DNA of 64,000 bases from Cunninghamia lanceolata (lineage: Eukaryota; Streptophyta; Pinopsida; Cupressales; Cupressaceae): assembly GCA_027924645.1 (NCBI GenBank), contig BSBN01000495.1, forward strand, positions 1,426,001 through 1,490,000, in the 5' to 3' direction. Below, piece after piece: positions 10,561 to 22,447 of this stretch (position 1 is the stretch's first letter; every line of letters starts with the position of its first letter). The position numbers and the translations under genes were made by a program. A model generated the notes under the pieces. It was not told the DNA's origin. It saw only the letters and a program-made list of their open reading frames with translations, and did not search any database.

Positions 10561-12050
10561 TTGACACAATTGCAAGTGTCAAATTCACCAAGATTTCTGG
10601 ATAGATTCACCTATATCAGATTGAGCCACATGAGACAAGAAAACACATGATCTTACTTGTGAGATTGATAAGAAACACATAATATGCAAAGCAATGAAAT
10701 AACACTGAAAACATGAAGTAATAGCTTAGTGAATGGATGAATTAACTCACAATATGAAGTACATATATAGGCCAATAGTCATCTAAGTTTAATGGAGCCA
10801 AAATAGGCATGTCCGCTTAATTAAGACTGGCTAAAAATAGCCTGACTGAAAATAGCAAGAGGCTAAAGATGGACTCCTACTCAACTAGTACTCCTAAGAA
10901 AGATAAACTCCTATGTTGTAATTATCCATGTGCATGTGAATGCAAGATATAATATACACTAACACCCCCTTAAGCATATCTTAGGTGGGCACAAAGAAAA
11001 AATTAGGTCCCGATAATGAGGTCTAATGAGGTACCCAAGTACAATGTAATCCATCATAAAGCAGAGAAAAAAAAAAACCCAATGGGAAAATCACCCCCCC
11101 AAAAGAGAGAAAAGAAAGTAAAATGAAGAGCAATTAGGAGCCCCCCAAAGATGATAGTCCTGAAATCCCTACAAGATAGGGCCCATGTGTGCCTCCACAA
11201 AGAAGAGAAAGAAAGTCAACACAGAATGCCACATGGTGAATGTTGTAGTTGGTACCTCTACAACAAATGATGCCTCTTCCTTTCAGAAGATAAAAACCTT
11301 GATCTATCAAACTATTGAATTCCCACTCAAGTGGAATGTATGAAGAAATCAGGATGTATGGTTCTGGAAACTACTCACATTTTTGAAAGTTGATGTTGAA
11401 CTATAACTGTCCCATGCAAGATTCAAGAATAGTGACTATTGAAGTGTGAAATCTGAACCAATGTGGATTAGGATGTATCATGATAGTAGCATGAAATAGT
11501 GGAGAGAGAACATGAGAATCCAAACCAAGAGATGATGCAACAACTCGATGAGATCTATCATCAAAGAGAAGACATATGTCCTCAATGTTGTCGTCAAGAT
11601 CGATTATGAGAGATTCTACAAACAAATGATAGATGTATGATAAGATGATATCTTACTAATCAAGAGGACAAGTGTGAACCTACTAGAGAGAATCTGAAGT
11701 AGTAGGTGGAGAATCCAAGATCTCTGTCAAAATAGCATGTGTCTAGAGGTGACATAATAGCTACCAATGCTAGAGGTGTAGAAAGAAGAGAAGCAAGAGG
11801 AGATCTCTCTGTGTCATCAGAACATTCAAGACTTTCCCAATAAGAAAGTTCCTCTCTAGTATCATCATCATACAAATGATTATAAAAATAATCATGGGAA
11901 AGAACTATGTCCATAATAGGATCACCTAGGAATGGAGGTTTATTTAGATCTCCATACATTTCCCGTAGTGTGGTCTAGAGAGTGAAAAGGCACTCAATGT
12001 GTGATAGAGCCCACAATGTGTGGTTCCCAACACTTAAACTCATTTATCCT
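10560..12050 (-). mobile_element. 3' fragment of an LTR element with an unknown ORF (type F)
   Basis: On the minus strand, a polypurine tract (complement of 10965-10972) is followed by TGTTAGTG, the start of an LTR that runs towards about 10560. Upstream of it on that strand are open pieces 11959-11660 and 11625-11401. The latter contains DLDDNIEDICLLFDD, which closely resembles DLDHTIEDIHLLFD in element A (about 33025-33060, plus strand) and LEDTLEDIHFLVYD at 53305-53499. It is therefore the same family of LTR element seen three times in this window. No pol domain is found and the left LTR edge is uncertain. Confidence 0.5.
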
Positions 12051-14590
12051 ATGACATGATCATTTTTATTTCCCCATATAGATTTCTGCCAATATGTACT
12101 TGGTTCAAGAATAATCCATACAAATGTGGCAATAGATGAATCCACTGTCAGTGCTTTAGGATGCCATCATGTGAGGGCTTGTAGTTTCCTTCTTCTAAAG
12201 TAATGACAGAGGGATGATTTGTTATCCCCATTATTGACTTAGATATATTACCCCCTTAGCAAATTTGGAACTTAATGTTAGCTCATTGATTACAAAATGC
12301 ATGTATAATCCAGGCTCCAAGAATGATACATAAAAAAGTACTTTATAAATCAAGTGCATGTGCAAGAACACCCCCAAATTACTCAATTACACCCCTTGAA
12401 ATTTTGGCACTCTATATTTTTTAGTGCATTGACAATTAAGTTTGCACTCTAAAATAAAATAAAAATATGCCTTTAAAAAAAAATTAGGGAAAATTTAAAA
12501 AGCATGGAGTTGTGTAGAAATTGATGCCTTGCAAATAGGGGTGAGTCCAAATCCTTCACACCTTGCAAACAAGGGTGAATTTAGCCTAGCTTGGATTGCA
12601 AATTGGTCAAGTTGCATAGCTTGGGTCAATGTGGGGTTTCACCCTTGCAACATAATACAGGTTGTTCGACCTTTCTACAAGAAAATGTGTAGCCTTCTAT
12701 GAGAAAAATTGGGCAAAGTTAAATTTTTGGCCTTCAAATTAGGCCTCTATGACCCTTAATCAATCCATTGTGTCTCTTTTTCTTTGATCGTGCCTCTTAG
12801 ATTTCCCAGCTATGTACATTCAATGAGATTCCAGGGTTGCTAGGAAATTTTGGGCCTCTAAATAGCCCCGTCGTTCCTCTATTTGGATGCCCTCCTTATT
12901 GATTTGTGCCTTTCCTACACATTTTTTGTCTTGGAACACAAGTTGATTTTGTGTGATTTGGGGTGCCCTCTTTGTAGATTGTGGTGCTTCTAACAGGGGT
13001 TTGGACACCTCTCAATAGGCTGACCCTTTCTACCAGGTCATGGGTCAACTTGCAACAGGTTGCATGATGATTCTTCCAGGCCATGGGATGCCTTCACACC
13101 CTTGATCTACCCCAGATGCCTTTTCAAATACCCAAATCAACCCTCGGTTCCTTCAAACATTTGGATTGGACCTAGCATGTTGAATCAACCTCTCAAAGAC
13201 ATTGTAGAGCATTTACCTCTACATTTTATTTGAATCAAAGAAGATCAACATCAATCCGATGTTGGAAACATCAATTTTGAGTCACAAAAAAAAAAAGTAT
13301 TATGGCCCTTATAAAATTTAAAATTAAGTTTGATTGGCCTGATGCCTTTAAATAAGGATGCTTGAAGGGAACAAACATGTGGAGTTCTCTCGCATCTTTA
13401 AGATTCAACAGTTTTGATAGCATTTCCCATTTGCGTCAACTACCAAGTGTTACCATTTTTTCTCAAAGGCAGACTGAGGTCCGATGTAAGGAAGTCCAAG
13501 GAAAAAATAAAGAAAGAATCTTCCATTGCTGCCATGTGTCATCTCTATGCTTCTCTCTGAAAGGATGTTTTGACACAACCCAAATGAACCACAGTGCAGC
13601 CACGTGGCAGGTAGACTAAAGGGATTTTAGTGAGGTTGAAAGTGCTATGAAGCCATCGAATCATGAGCATAGAGAATTAGACAATGGGGAATTATGAAGG
13701 ACCTTTCAAGGCAACTAAGAAGGCATAAAATAATCAATGAGCCATAACTCAGGTTTTAATGGCCTAATAAAACATCAAAGGTGGTGGTTGAATTTCTAGA
13801 GGTTTTGGTAAGACTTCGAAACTATAGTATGGCACCATCAAGCTTCACCAACAAAAGGAATAAACAATTAGAGAAATTCAATGTTGCACATACCAAAGGT
13901 AATTCTAGTAGATAATATACACCTAGTGTAGTATGTTAAGGTAGTTAGGTTGCTATTTATAGCACCATTGTCCATTGTAAAAGGGGTTGGGCAATGTTTA
14001 TTCATTGAACCAATTCTTAGACTATAGAATATGATCAATAAGATTTCAAGCCTCTGTGTATGCTCTTCAAGAGTAGACTCAAAATTTTATGACTATGCCT
14101 CTGAGCCTTTTTTTAATTAGTTCTTTGTTCACCAATGAAGAAGAAGTGATGTCATGTGCTTATTTATGTGCCTATTGGCTCCTTCTTTTGAGTTTAACAT
14201 ATTGATGTATGCCTTTGTTTTTAGTTTCAATGAATGATGTTAGTAATTGGTTTGAAATCATGCTCCTTTGAGCTCTTGGCAGCCATGAGTTAATATTGTA
14301 AATTTAATGGGGAGGCACCGTGCCTTTGTCGCATCAATCCAAGTCTTATTTTTTTGTGCATCACCTTAGAATAGATTTTCAGGTTTAAGTTTCTCTTTTT
14401 TCTTTCCCCCCAGCATTTTGAAGGAATTAATGAGTATCTGAAGAAGAGCTAGCTTCTAAAATCCCAAAGGTTATCCTATGATTTGCAAAATGAGTCCCAT
14501 TGTCATAGGATTTCCCACTACTTTGGTGGTAGCATGTGTCAAAGATTGAATTCCTATGTGGAAAGAATAAAAACCATCATCAATATCTTC
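12050..14590. other. No recognisable gene; probable remnants of element sequence
   Basis: I see only AT-rich unclassified sequence with a few short open frames lacking recognisable domains, for example 13362-13619. About 13900-14000 has LTR-like wording (GCTATTTATAGCACC) and could belong to the 5' LTR or leader of the gypsy element that follows. I could not find a matching second LTR after 20.3 kb. Confidence 0.4.
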
Positions 14591-14591
14591 T

Positions 14592-14640
14592 AGAATGCTC
14601 GGTGGGACTCAAACCCACAATCACTTGATTAGAAGTTAGA
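14592..14640 (-). ncRNA. tRNA-Arg(UCU)-like 3' half, antisense to the gypsy element
   Basis: The minus strand reads like the 3' part of a tRNA. The T arm GTGGG-TTTGAGT-CCCAC matches the B-box pattern GGTTCGANTCC closely. The anticodon loop CTTCTAA has anticodon TCT, with a 3' stem half TCAAG. The 5' half of the anticodon stem is degraded and no good D arm or acceptor pairing follows, so this is not a working tRNA gene. It lies just before the gag region of the Ty3/gypsy element, where a primer-binding site is expected, and may be an extended tRNA-derived primer site or a tRNA fossil. Confidence 0.45.
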
Positions 14641-14799
14641 GTGTATGAGTAAAAGGCCCATAATGAGATCGTTTGCAGCATCCCATCTAGGCCTTTTAGT
14701 TCCTCTCTATGTGATACTTCCTAGAAGAATAGTAGTACATAGAAACCTGCCACTTGTTCAAATCACCCTATTCATTGCTCCTAGAAGCTTTGTAAATTG

Positions 14800-15440
14800 G
14801 AGTAGTGGTAGCCCACTGATTCTGCCAGTCCCACCAGAAATATGGGACCTAATCCTAGCTAACGCTCTTAAGGCACTTCCCAAGTATATAGGGGAAGACT
14901 CAAGAACTCTTGAATCTAACACCTGTAAGATGTGGTTGATATGTGTATTGTTCACTATGTAACAGAGCAAAATGTTGCCTTAAGGCTACTGGCAACATTA
15001 TTAAAAGGTAATGCACTTAACTAGTTTAGATCTTTGCCTTCGAACTTGATAGGCACATGGGATCAGCTAGGAGATCTATTCTTTGAAAGATTTAGTAAGA
15101 AAGGAGATAGAACCTCACTACTACAATAGCTCATCACCATTAAGAGAGCACCACAAGAAGCAATTATCAACTGCAACACTCAGTTTCATAAGACTTGGCA
15201 ATAGATTCTAATGACCGCTCACCCTCCTCTAGGTATGACCATTGTCTTCTATTTGAAAGCTTTTAATTCAGACATAGTAGCAATGATTCAGTCCTTAGGA
15301 GGACAAACTCTCCCAAGCGCATATGACCTAGTGGTAAGAACTAAAAATAACCTTATAAATGTTGGAAAGTTTCTCCCAGGCCTCCTATGTTGGTGTTTCG
15401 TAAGCTATCATGTTACAATAAGTAGTGCCTAGAGCTGAGG
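14800..15440 (+). pseudogene. Ty3/gypsy gag (retrotransposon gag domain), decayed
   Basis: The plus strand encodes PKYIGEDSRTLES, then GNALN-FRSLPSNLIGTWDQL and KAFNSDIVAMIQSLGG. This order of motifs is typical of the plant gypsy gag capsid domain. The frame is broken by several stops and shifts. It begins about 160 bp after the tRNA-like site and is followed in the same orientation by protease, RNase H, RT and integrase relics. Confidence 0.8.
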
Positions 15441-16560
15441 TCCTCCCACTCAATACAAGGCCAATTCTTGAACCTCCCCTGCATATGCCTATCCTAGTTC
15501 TCATGTTCTAAGGCTTGTGGTACCACCTCCCCAAGTTGTCTTAGAAATAGACAATATGAAGAGCATCTTGCGAAACTTCTCAAATGAGATCATTAATCTC
15601 AAGAGACAACAAGGCTCATATCCAAAACCTTCCTATTAAGGATACCAAAATCTTACGCCTACATATTAGCCTAACAGGTATTAGAACTCCCAAGGAGTGG
15701 GTCCATCCTAACAAAAGCTCATATTGGTCCCTACTCCTTTTCAACAAATCCCTCCTAACCTGGTGCATGACTTGATTCCTAGACAAAACAATGTTGCAAA
15801 TGAATCAAACACATGGTGTTTCCCCTACAACAAAATTCATCCACCCAGAGCATGCTCACGGGAAACCTTCAGCAAATAGTAGCAGAGTATAGCCAACAAG
15901 GATTTCAAGGAGGAGCGCATACCACAATATCTTCATACTAATCACTAGGGGTGCAAAGCACTGTGTAAATGGCCTAGATGTATGGAATGTCAGTACAACA
16001 AGAAGAGGATATAGCTCTTGAACATGCATTGTTTTCATGGATTGAAGGAGAAGATGTAGTGTTTACAAACAATCCCTCCAGTTCAAAAACTCTAATGTAA
16101 GTTCAGTCTGATTACTTCACACACTCAAAAAGACATATGGTGGGCAATCGAGAAGTAGTCCTTTGGCCCAAAGCCAACTCTTCAAAGCAAACAATCTGCT
16201 CTCGCCAGTCAAACATTGAATTATGGGATACCACTACAAAATCATGCGATGGCAACATAGAGTAATGCAACACCAATCATTTTAGTGAAAAGACCAAGGT
16301 ACATGGGATATGTCCCAAAAGCACAGATTCCTTCTACACTCAATGTGGTGGAACAACTGAAGAAAGCCCCATCTAACATCTTCTTATGGGATGTACTATC
16401 TATCCTAGAACAAAAGACATCACTCCAAGAAGCTCTGGAAAAGAAAGAGGACATGCTCCTAGAAAAATCGTCAACCCTTAGCGCACAAGAAGAGACAGTA
16501 CAACCTCCAAAAATAGTGCATGCTCAAGGCCCATCAGTCCTTGTGAATACAAAAGTGGAA
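15440..16560 (+). other. Gag-protease linker region of the gypsy element
   Basis: There are short coding-like pieces without an identifiable domain. At about 16285-16450 a segment with NVVEQLKKAPSNIFLWDVL resembles the region normally found just before the aspartic protease in this kind of element. Stops are frequent. Confidence 0.5.
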
Positions 16561-17010
16561 GTAAGCAAGCGTAAACCTACTCCTTTCTACATCACAGTGG
16601 TAATAAGAAAAAAACTACTACACAACTCCATGATAGACTCTAGTGCTAGCACTAGTATAGTCATGCCCAAGAAAGTAGTAAATGCCCCTCAACTAGAATA
16701 TGAACCTTTTCAAAAAGGAGTCATACAGTTAGACAAAAAATAGGTGAAAACTGTGGGAATCATTAATGCTTTATCCCTCACATTATATGCTTGCCTAAAT
16801 ATCACGGTTCTTTAAGAGGTTGTAATCATTGATATCCCTTCATCTTTTTGCCTCTGCGTATCATGAGACTTCAATGTGAACATTGGTGGGTACCTCTCTC
16901 TAGATTGGACCCACCTTATCCTTAGGATTAGATACGGCTCAAAGATGAAGATCTTGTCGGAACCCCTCCAACATGAACATATCACTCATGAGGTGATGAC
17001 AAACTTTGAA
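16560..17010 (+). pseudogene. Retroviral-type aspartic protease of the gypsy element
   Basis: An aspartic-protease domain follows the linker. The catalytic motif is MIDSSAST where DSGAST is expected, so the glycine next to the catalytic Asp is changed. A downstream GGYLSLDWTHLILR segment is typical of protease C-termini in plant gypsy elements. In-frame stops lie at 16741 and further on. The product would have cut the Gag-Pol polyprotein; this copy is dead. Confidence 0.7.
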
Positions 17011-17169
17011 TTAACTCACACCATGTTGTCAAAAGAAGAGAAGCAAGAGATTGATCTCCTTGATTCCATAGGGTTAGGGACATATGTTATTTATGACATA
17101 GAACAGGTCATCCCAAAATGTGAAAAACTTTCATAAAGTTTGACACAAGATTCAAATGAACCCACATAG

Positions 17170-17480
17170 TTGTGGAGATTATTTTTTGACACCATAAAAT
17201 GCTCAAATGGTTTGAGAGCTAGTATATGCCTCATTTATCCTCAGAGAAAAAGGATTCTAAAGGCTTTCCACTTTTAATTGAGCTATACAAATAATGAGGC
17301 TGAATATGAGGTGTTGGTGCAAGGTCTCCTTTTACTTGAAAAGATAAAGATCAAATAGTTGCAAATAATTAGGGATTCTAAACTAGTAATTAAACAAGTA
17401 AAAGGAATGGACATGACCAAAACTATTAGAATGAGGTCCTACCATCATAGGGTATGTCATCTATTAGAAGGCTTTGAGGT
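17170..17480 (+). pseudogene. Additional RNase H (RVT_3-like) placed before RT
   Basis: The frame starting WRLFFD continues to YTNNEAEYE and IRDSKLV, the three acidic motifs of the plant/archaeal-type RNase H domain (D in FFD, E in AEYE, D in RDS), all retained. Two TAA/TAG stops interrupt it. It lies between the protease and the reverse transcriptase. That is an uncommon position, since gypsy RNase H normally follows RT, and here a second RNase H also follows RT. Elements of the Tat group are known to carry an extra RNase H. Confidence 0.75.
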
Positions 17481-17744
17481 ATTAGACATGTGAAAGTAAT
17501 CCCAAGGATTCAAAACAAGGAGGTTGATAGGATGGATCAAATAGGATCTTAATTCAATTCAATAGGAAAGCTCCTGGGAAATAAGGATGTGATAAAATTA
17601 ATCATAATGCCCAAAATACTAGATAATGAAAACCATTGGAAGGTTTTTGAAAGTGATGAGAAGATAGCTATATTGCTACAATAGTGAGGGGAATTTGTAG
17701 ACCAATTACAACCAAAGATAGAAGAAGCTTGTGATGACTAGATC

Positions 17745-19160
17745 ATGCAGCTAATGTCTAACAAGCTTCCTAAAGGCCTTATAAATTTGGAAAGCCTTTT
17801 TGATTTAGATGATCTCAAAGGAGATAAGAGGAATTTTTTTGCTGATAGAGAAGACTACACTAAAATTGAGGTCCACTCTAGAAGGAGGGTAAAAGTAGGA
17901 AAGGTCACTACTCAAGACGAAAGGGACAAGCTTATATCTTTTTGCAACAAGTACGGCAAAGTTATGACCTGGAACTATAAAGACCTTAAAGGATATGACA
18001 AAGAAATAGTTAAACACACCATTAAACTAATGCTTGAGGCAAAGCAAGTTCAACAAAGACAAAGATTGATAAATCTGAAGATAGAGCCACTCATGAAACA
18101 ACAATTGAGAAAGCTAATTGATTCTACAATTATTTTTCCAATCAAACATTCAACATGGGTCTCCAACTTGGTTTCAATAAGAAAGAAAAATGGGGAAATA
18201 AGGCTCTGTGTCAACTTTAGAGATCTTAACTAAGCATCGAGATCAAGGACCTTTATCTGCTACCTTCTATGGAGAAGATACTACAAGTAGCTGGAGGATT
18301 AGAGAGGTTTTCTCTACTCAATGGTTTCTCTGGATATAACCAGATATGGCTAAACGAAGAGGACTAGTACAAGACTAACTTCACCACAAAGTGGGGTACA
18401 TTGGCTTATGCCAAGATGCCTTTTGGCCTCACAAATGCTAGAACGACCTTTCAACATACCATGGATATTTCTTTCAGGGAATTAATCAGTAAGATCATTC
18501 TAGTATATCTGGATGATATTACTATGTTTTCCAAGTTGGCAGATGATAATTTAATCATTTGGAGAAAGTTTTCTAGAAGTGCCAAGAGTTTGGAATATCT
18601 CTAAACCCAAAGAAATGCATTTTTAGAGTTCGCAAAGGTAAACTCCTAGGACACATCATTTCAAAGGAATGAATCTCCATTGATCAAGACCAAGTCAAGA
18701 CAATTATGGAACTACCACTACCTGTGAATAAAAAGGTGGTCAAATCTTTCTTAGGAAGGATCAATTTTGTTGGAAGATTCACTTCAGACTTTGTAGGGTT
18801 AGTTCACCCCATCACCTTGATGTTTAGAAAGGACATAGACCTTAAATGGACAATCAAAGGGAGATTGGATTTTGAGAGGATTAAACGGGAAATATCTTCT
18901 ACCCCAACGCTCATCAATCTTGATTTCTCAAAAGAGTTTATAATGTATGTATAAAAAGGGACCATAGTATAGCAATAATGCTGACACAAAAAGATGAATC
19001 AACTAAAGTGGAGCACCCCAGTGCTTTCCATTCCTGAACCATGAAAGGTTATGAAGCCAAGTATAATTTTGTTGAGAAACATGCCTACGCTTTGGTAAAG
19101 GGACTCAAAAAAATTTGGCATTTGGTATTGGGAAGAAAAGTCACTCTATATGTAGTCTAT
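17745..19160 (+). pseudogene. Ty3/gypsy reverse transcriptase and RNase H, decayed
   Basis: Fingers and palm motifs appear in order: [40 protein letters not shown] and the active site VYLDDI at about 18505-18525. The thumb region follows with FLGRINFVGRF and then DFSKEFIMYV, the start of the canonical RNase H. Stops occur after VNFRDLN and in the 18600s, and the RNase H after 18950 is riddled with stops. The YLDD aspartates are intact, but the frame is not. It copies element RNA into DNA in the family. Confidence 0.85.
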
Positions 19161-19489
19161 CCCAGTGTCTGAGATACATTATGGAGGGAGAGATCAAAGA
19201 GAAAAGATCTAATTAGATTACCAAAATCCTTGAGTATGATATTGAAGTAAAACCAACTAAACTAGTTCGTGGTAGGACCTTGTGTGAACATCTGTCCTAG
19301 AGTCAAGATTCTATAAGAAGAGAGGAGAAAAGGGATGAAATAGTCCGAGTTAATCACCAAGAAGAGTGAATCTCATGGATTCAAAATACAGTATGCTTCA
19401 TGGAAACAAGGAGGTATCCTAATAATTTTGCTCCATTCAAAAGAAAGTATTATAGACTCTAGGGAGGTAACTTCATTCTGATTAACAAT

Positions 19490-20287
19490 ATCCTTTTCAA
19501 AAAAATTTAATGGTATGTATCTAAGATGTGTGGAAAGGAAGAGGGCAACATGATTGTATCCAAATTCCATTATGGGGCATCCGGCAAACACTTCACAGTA
19601 AAGGTCACAGGAAAAAAGATAATCTGTGCAGTATACTATTGGCCATCACTATTTTCTGACTGCCATCAATTGGTTAGGGTATGCCAACAATGTCAATTCT
19701 ACACAGGAAAGAGAAGAAACGTCATACTACCACTCAAACTAGTGCTAGTGGAGGAAACTTTTACTCAATGGGGATTATACTTCATTGGGATGATTAATTC
19801 GATGTCTAGCATTAGACACAAATGGGTCCTAACGGTAATAGATTATTTTACGAGGTGGAGTGAAGCAGTAGCATTAAAATAGGCCACAGAAAAGGTACTG
19901 CTCAATTTCTTAGAAGACATTGTCACTTGTTTTGGTTCGCCACATACAATTGTATCTGATAATGTGAAAGCATTTCTTGGGTCCAAAATATTCGATTTCA
20001 CCTTAAGAAATGACATATTCATGAAAACTTCCTTGAACTACTATCGATAGGGAAATGGCTTGGCCAAGTCAATAAACAAAAATCTGATCAGTTCAATCAA
20101 GAGAATGGGCTTAGAAAAACAAAAAGAATGGCATAAGAATATTAAAGTTGCTTTATGGGCTAATAGAATCACTCCCAATCAGATAATAGGAGCTTCTCCC
20201 TATAGTATGGTATATAAGAAGGATGCTATAATACCAATATCAATTGAAATCCTCATGCTTCAACTGATAAAACTTGGAGAGATCTAA
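19490..20287 (+). pseudogene. Ty3/gypsy integrase, decayed
   Basis: The zinc-binding N-terminus is seen as H...H followed by CQQCQ. The DDE core is represented by VIDYFTRW (first Asp) and IVSDN (second Asp). The third acidic position in the motif GNGLAKS is Lys instead of the Glu expected in GLAES, so the catalytic triad is lost. Stops occur after AVALK and at YYR-stop-GN. The frame ends near 20287 with an ASPYSMVY segment typical of plant gypsy integrases. Confidence 0.85.
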
Positions 20288-20599
20288 AAGACTAGCGCTA
20301 TGGAGATCAGAATTGTAGAACTAACACTCGTATTTGAATATAAAGTTTTATTGTGATATTATGTGTTATGTTTAGTCATTTATATATTTCTTGTAGTTAG
20401 TGTATGTTATCTAATGATGTTTTGATTGTGATTTCAAGGATAGAAAATGAGTTGGAGATCTAAGAGCAACCACATAACTATTGTATTGAGTGTTTGAGAT
20501 AATTATCTCCCATATATGATTATTGAGCCTTGTTAGGGAGTGTGAGGTTGAGACATTTTGTTCATCTACCTCCATTGTTTTATGATACCTACATATTTA

Positions 20600-21850
20600 A
20601 TTTTCTCACAAATACTTAGGAATTGAACACCAACACTCTTCCTCTTCGCACTAGAAAGGTTACACTTACCTAGGAGGATGTTTGGCACATTATGAGATTT
20701 CCTAAGAGGGCTAGACAAAAGCAATCCACAACACACTATAGCAAGATTAATTGCTATATTAGTGGTGTGTAGGCCATGTAGGGAATGGGAGAGATGGTAT
20801 ACCATATTTAGATATTATGCTCGGAGATGCATCCTTGGGGCAAAAGTAGGCACATATCATTATTACATATATGTACTACTTTATAGAAAGTGTTCTCCCA
20901 CCTCTCATAGAATAGTTGAGATTTCTTGTGAGATAGATAAGCACTAATAGTTATTTTCTTGGAGTTGGTGTATGTTAGTCCATTTATATGACAACTTCCA
21001 CATGTTCATGGATGGTGGTGGTATAGGCATCAGGGTAGTGAATCTCCTTTAGTCATGGGCTTATGAGCATGTATGGATATATTGTTATCTAGGGTTATTG
21101 GTTGCTACAAATGTTGACAATCCATTAGCTTTTTGATGGGACACCAGACACATTAGGAGGTGGTATGAGGGGACGACATTATTGGTCTTGGAAATTTTTT
21201 CTTGAACACTTGACATTTTAGGATGCTATTGGTGGCCATATAGGGAGATATCCCTAAATGAAGGTGATCTATTTTAGCTTGTGTGTATTAGGAGATCAAA
21301 GTGGTTTGTTGGGAAAAAATCACATTATTTCAAACATTTTAGTAGAGTATGGACAATTATAGTTTGGCATCGGTAGACTGTGACCTAGACACTACTTTTG
21401 TATTGCCAACGCCAACGATCTTTGTTCTGACTTGGTGAGGCAGATAGGACACCCATCAGCAACCAAGCCAACATAGATGATGATGACTATTCTTAAACGT
21501 CATGCATTTCAATACTCAAAAGTAAATTTTGACTAATAAAAATAGGACTACTAAAAATAGAACTCAATATTGACTCTTTGACCATTAAAGTGGATGATAT
21601 TTAAATATAGTTTATAAAGATGAGGTTGAAAAAGCCATTGATTTAGCAAATGGGGATGATGCAGTTGAGTGATTAGTGAGTGCACGACATGCAGAGAGAC
21701 CACCTTAATTCTATTCTCTTGATGCCCCTAGAGAAGCATCCAGAATAGGACCTTATGATCGACCCATGAAAAGTGGAGGAGAGGAGGCTCGGAATGGACG
21801 ATTCAAAGGAGATGATGAATATTTACCTTTTCCCATAGCTCCCGTATGAT
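20600..21850 (+). pseudogene. Plant mobile domain (aminotransferase-like) relic
   Basis: The plus strand reads TLPLRTRKVTLT-stop-EDVWHI from about 20634, then from about 21055 WAYEHVWIYCYLGLL and later WDTRHIRRWYEGTT. This order and the WAYEH and WDTRH motifs match the plant mobile domain (PMD, MAIN/MAIL1-like). A Gly/Arg/Glu-rich tail follows to about 21850. Most interruptions are TGA or TAG at likely CGA/CAG sites. It lies about 350 bp behind the gypsy integrase on the same strand, so it may be an extra gene of that element. A free-standing PMD gene or a different transposon is also possible. Confidence 0.6.
21486..21610. mobile_element. MITE, same family as 54537-54687
   Basis: The ends are CTATTCTTAAACGTCATGCA and the inverted CTATATTTAAATATCATCCA, giving imperfect terminal inverted repeats of about 20 bp. 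The interior matches the MITE near the second ACO copy. No clear target duplication is visible here. It lies within the PMD relic. Confidence 0.55.
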
Positions 21851-22093
21851 AAATTCCAGTAGAGGGGGAGTGGAAAGAGGGTGACCTAGGTATGTTTGAT
21901 AATGTGTTACGTATAGAGTAGTCATAGATCGATCGTTGTGTTGACATATGAGTGACTAATCATGAACATGTGATATGTGGGCAGTGTAACCGAGTGGGTA
22001 GCTCTCATTTCATCTATGATAGAGCGAGTGACTTGAGAGTTATCTGCAATAGTAGCAAAATCAGATTGAGAGAGATGATTGAGAGAGAAGATA

Positions 22094-22419
22094 GTAGAAA
22101 GAAATTACGACTAGTCTAATACACAGACAATGCACTGTCACGTACGGATCATGTACGTCTGTGACACAGAAAAAACGTGAAAAATAACTTGAATTCAAGC
22201 ATCCACGCATTTTCACCGTTAGCATACAAATTTAATCCAAACAAATCAATTCTTTTACAGTCGAAAATACTGGATAAATTGAGAATCCTAATCAAACAAC
22301 GATTAGATTTACTTGTAGAAAAATCGCGCAGCGTATAGGAAAAATTGAGTGTCATATGTTGAACAGTACCATACCAGCTTGTCTTCATTCAAAGAAACGT
22401 GGTGGGATAAGCTGGGAAA
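22094..22419 (+). repeat. Third fragment of ACO promoter-like sequence
   Basis: Similar to 54823-55310 upstream of the second ACO copy and in part to 7170-7320 upstream of the first. Shared stretches include CAAGCATCCACGC, ATTAGATTTACTTGTA and TTCAAAGAAACGTGG. It contains no ACO coding sequence. It ends at GCTGGGAAA, where the LINE sequence starts. It is either a truncated third ACO duplication or evidence that this promoter segment is itself a dispersed repeat. Confidence 0.65.
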
Positions 22420-22447
22420 GTCGTCCGATTATCTTTCGGATTTCGAG

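Noticed and set aside
13362..13619. Short open frame of 85 codons
   Set aside because: No motif, no homologous copy in the window and no promoter. The length is expected by chance.
14592..14668. A functional tRNA-Arg gene on the minus strand
   Set aside because: The 5' half of the anticodon stem is mismatched and neither a D arm nor acceptor pairing can be found.
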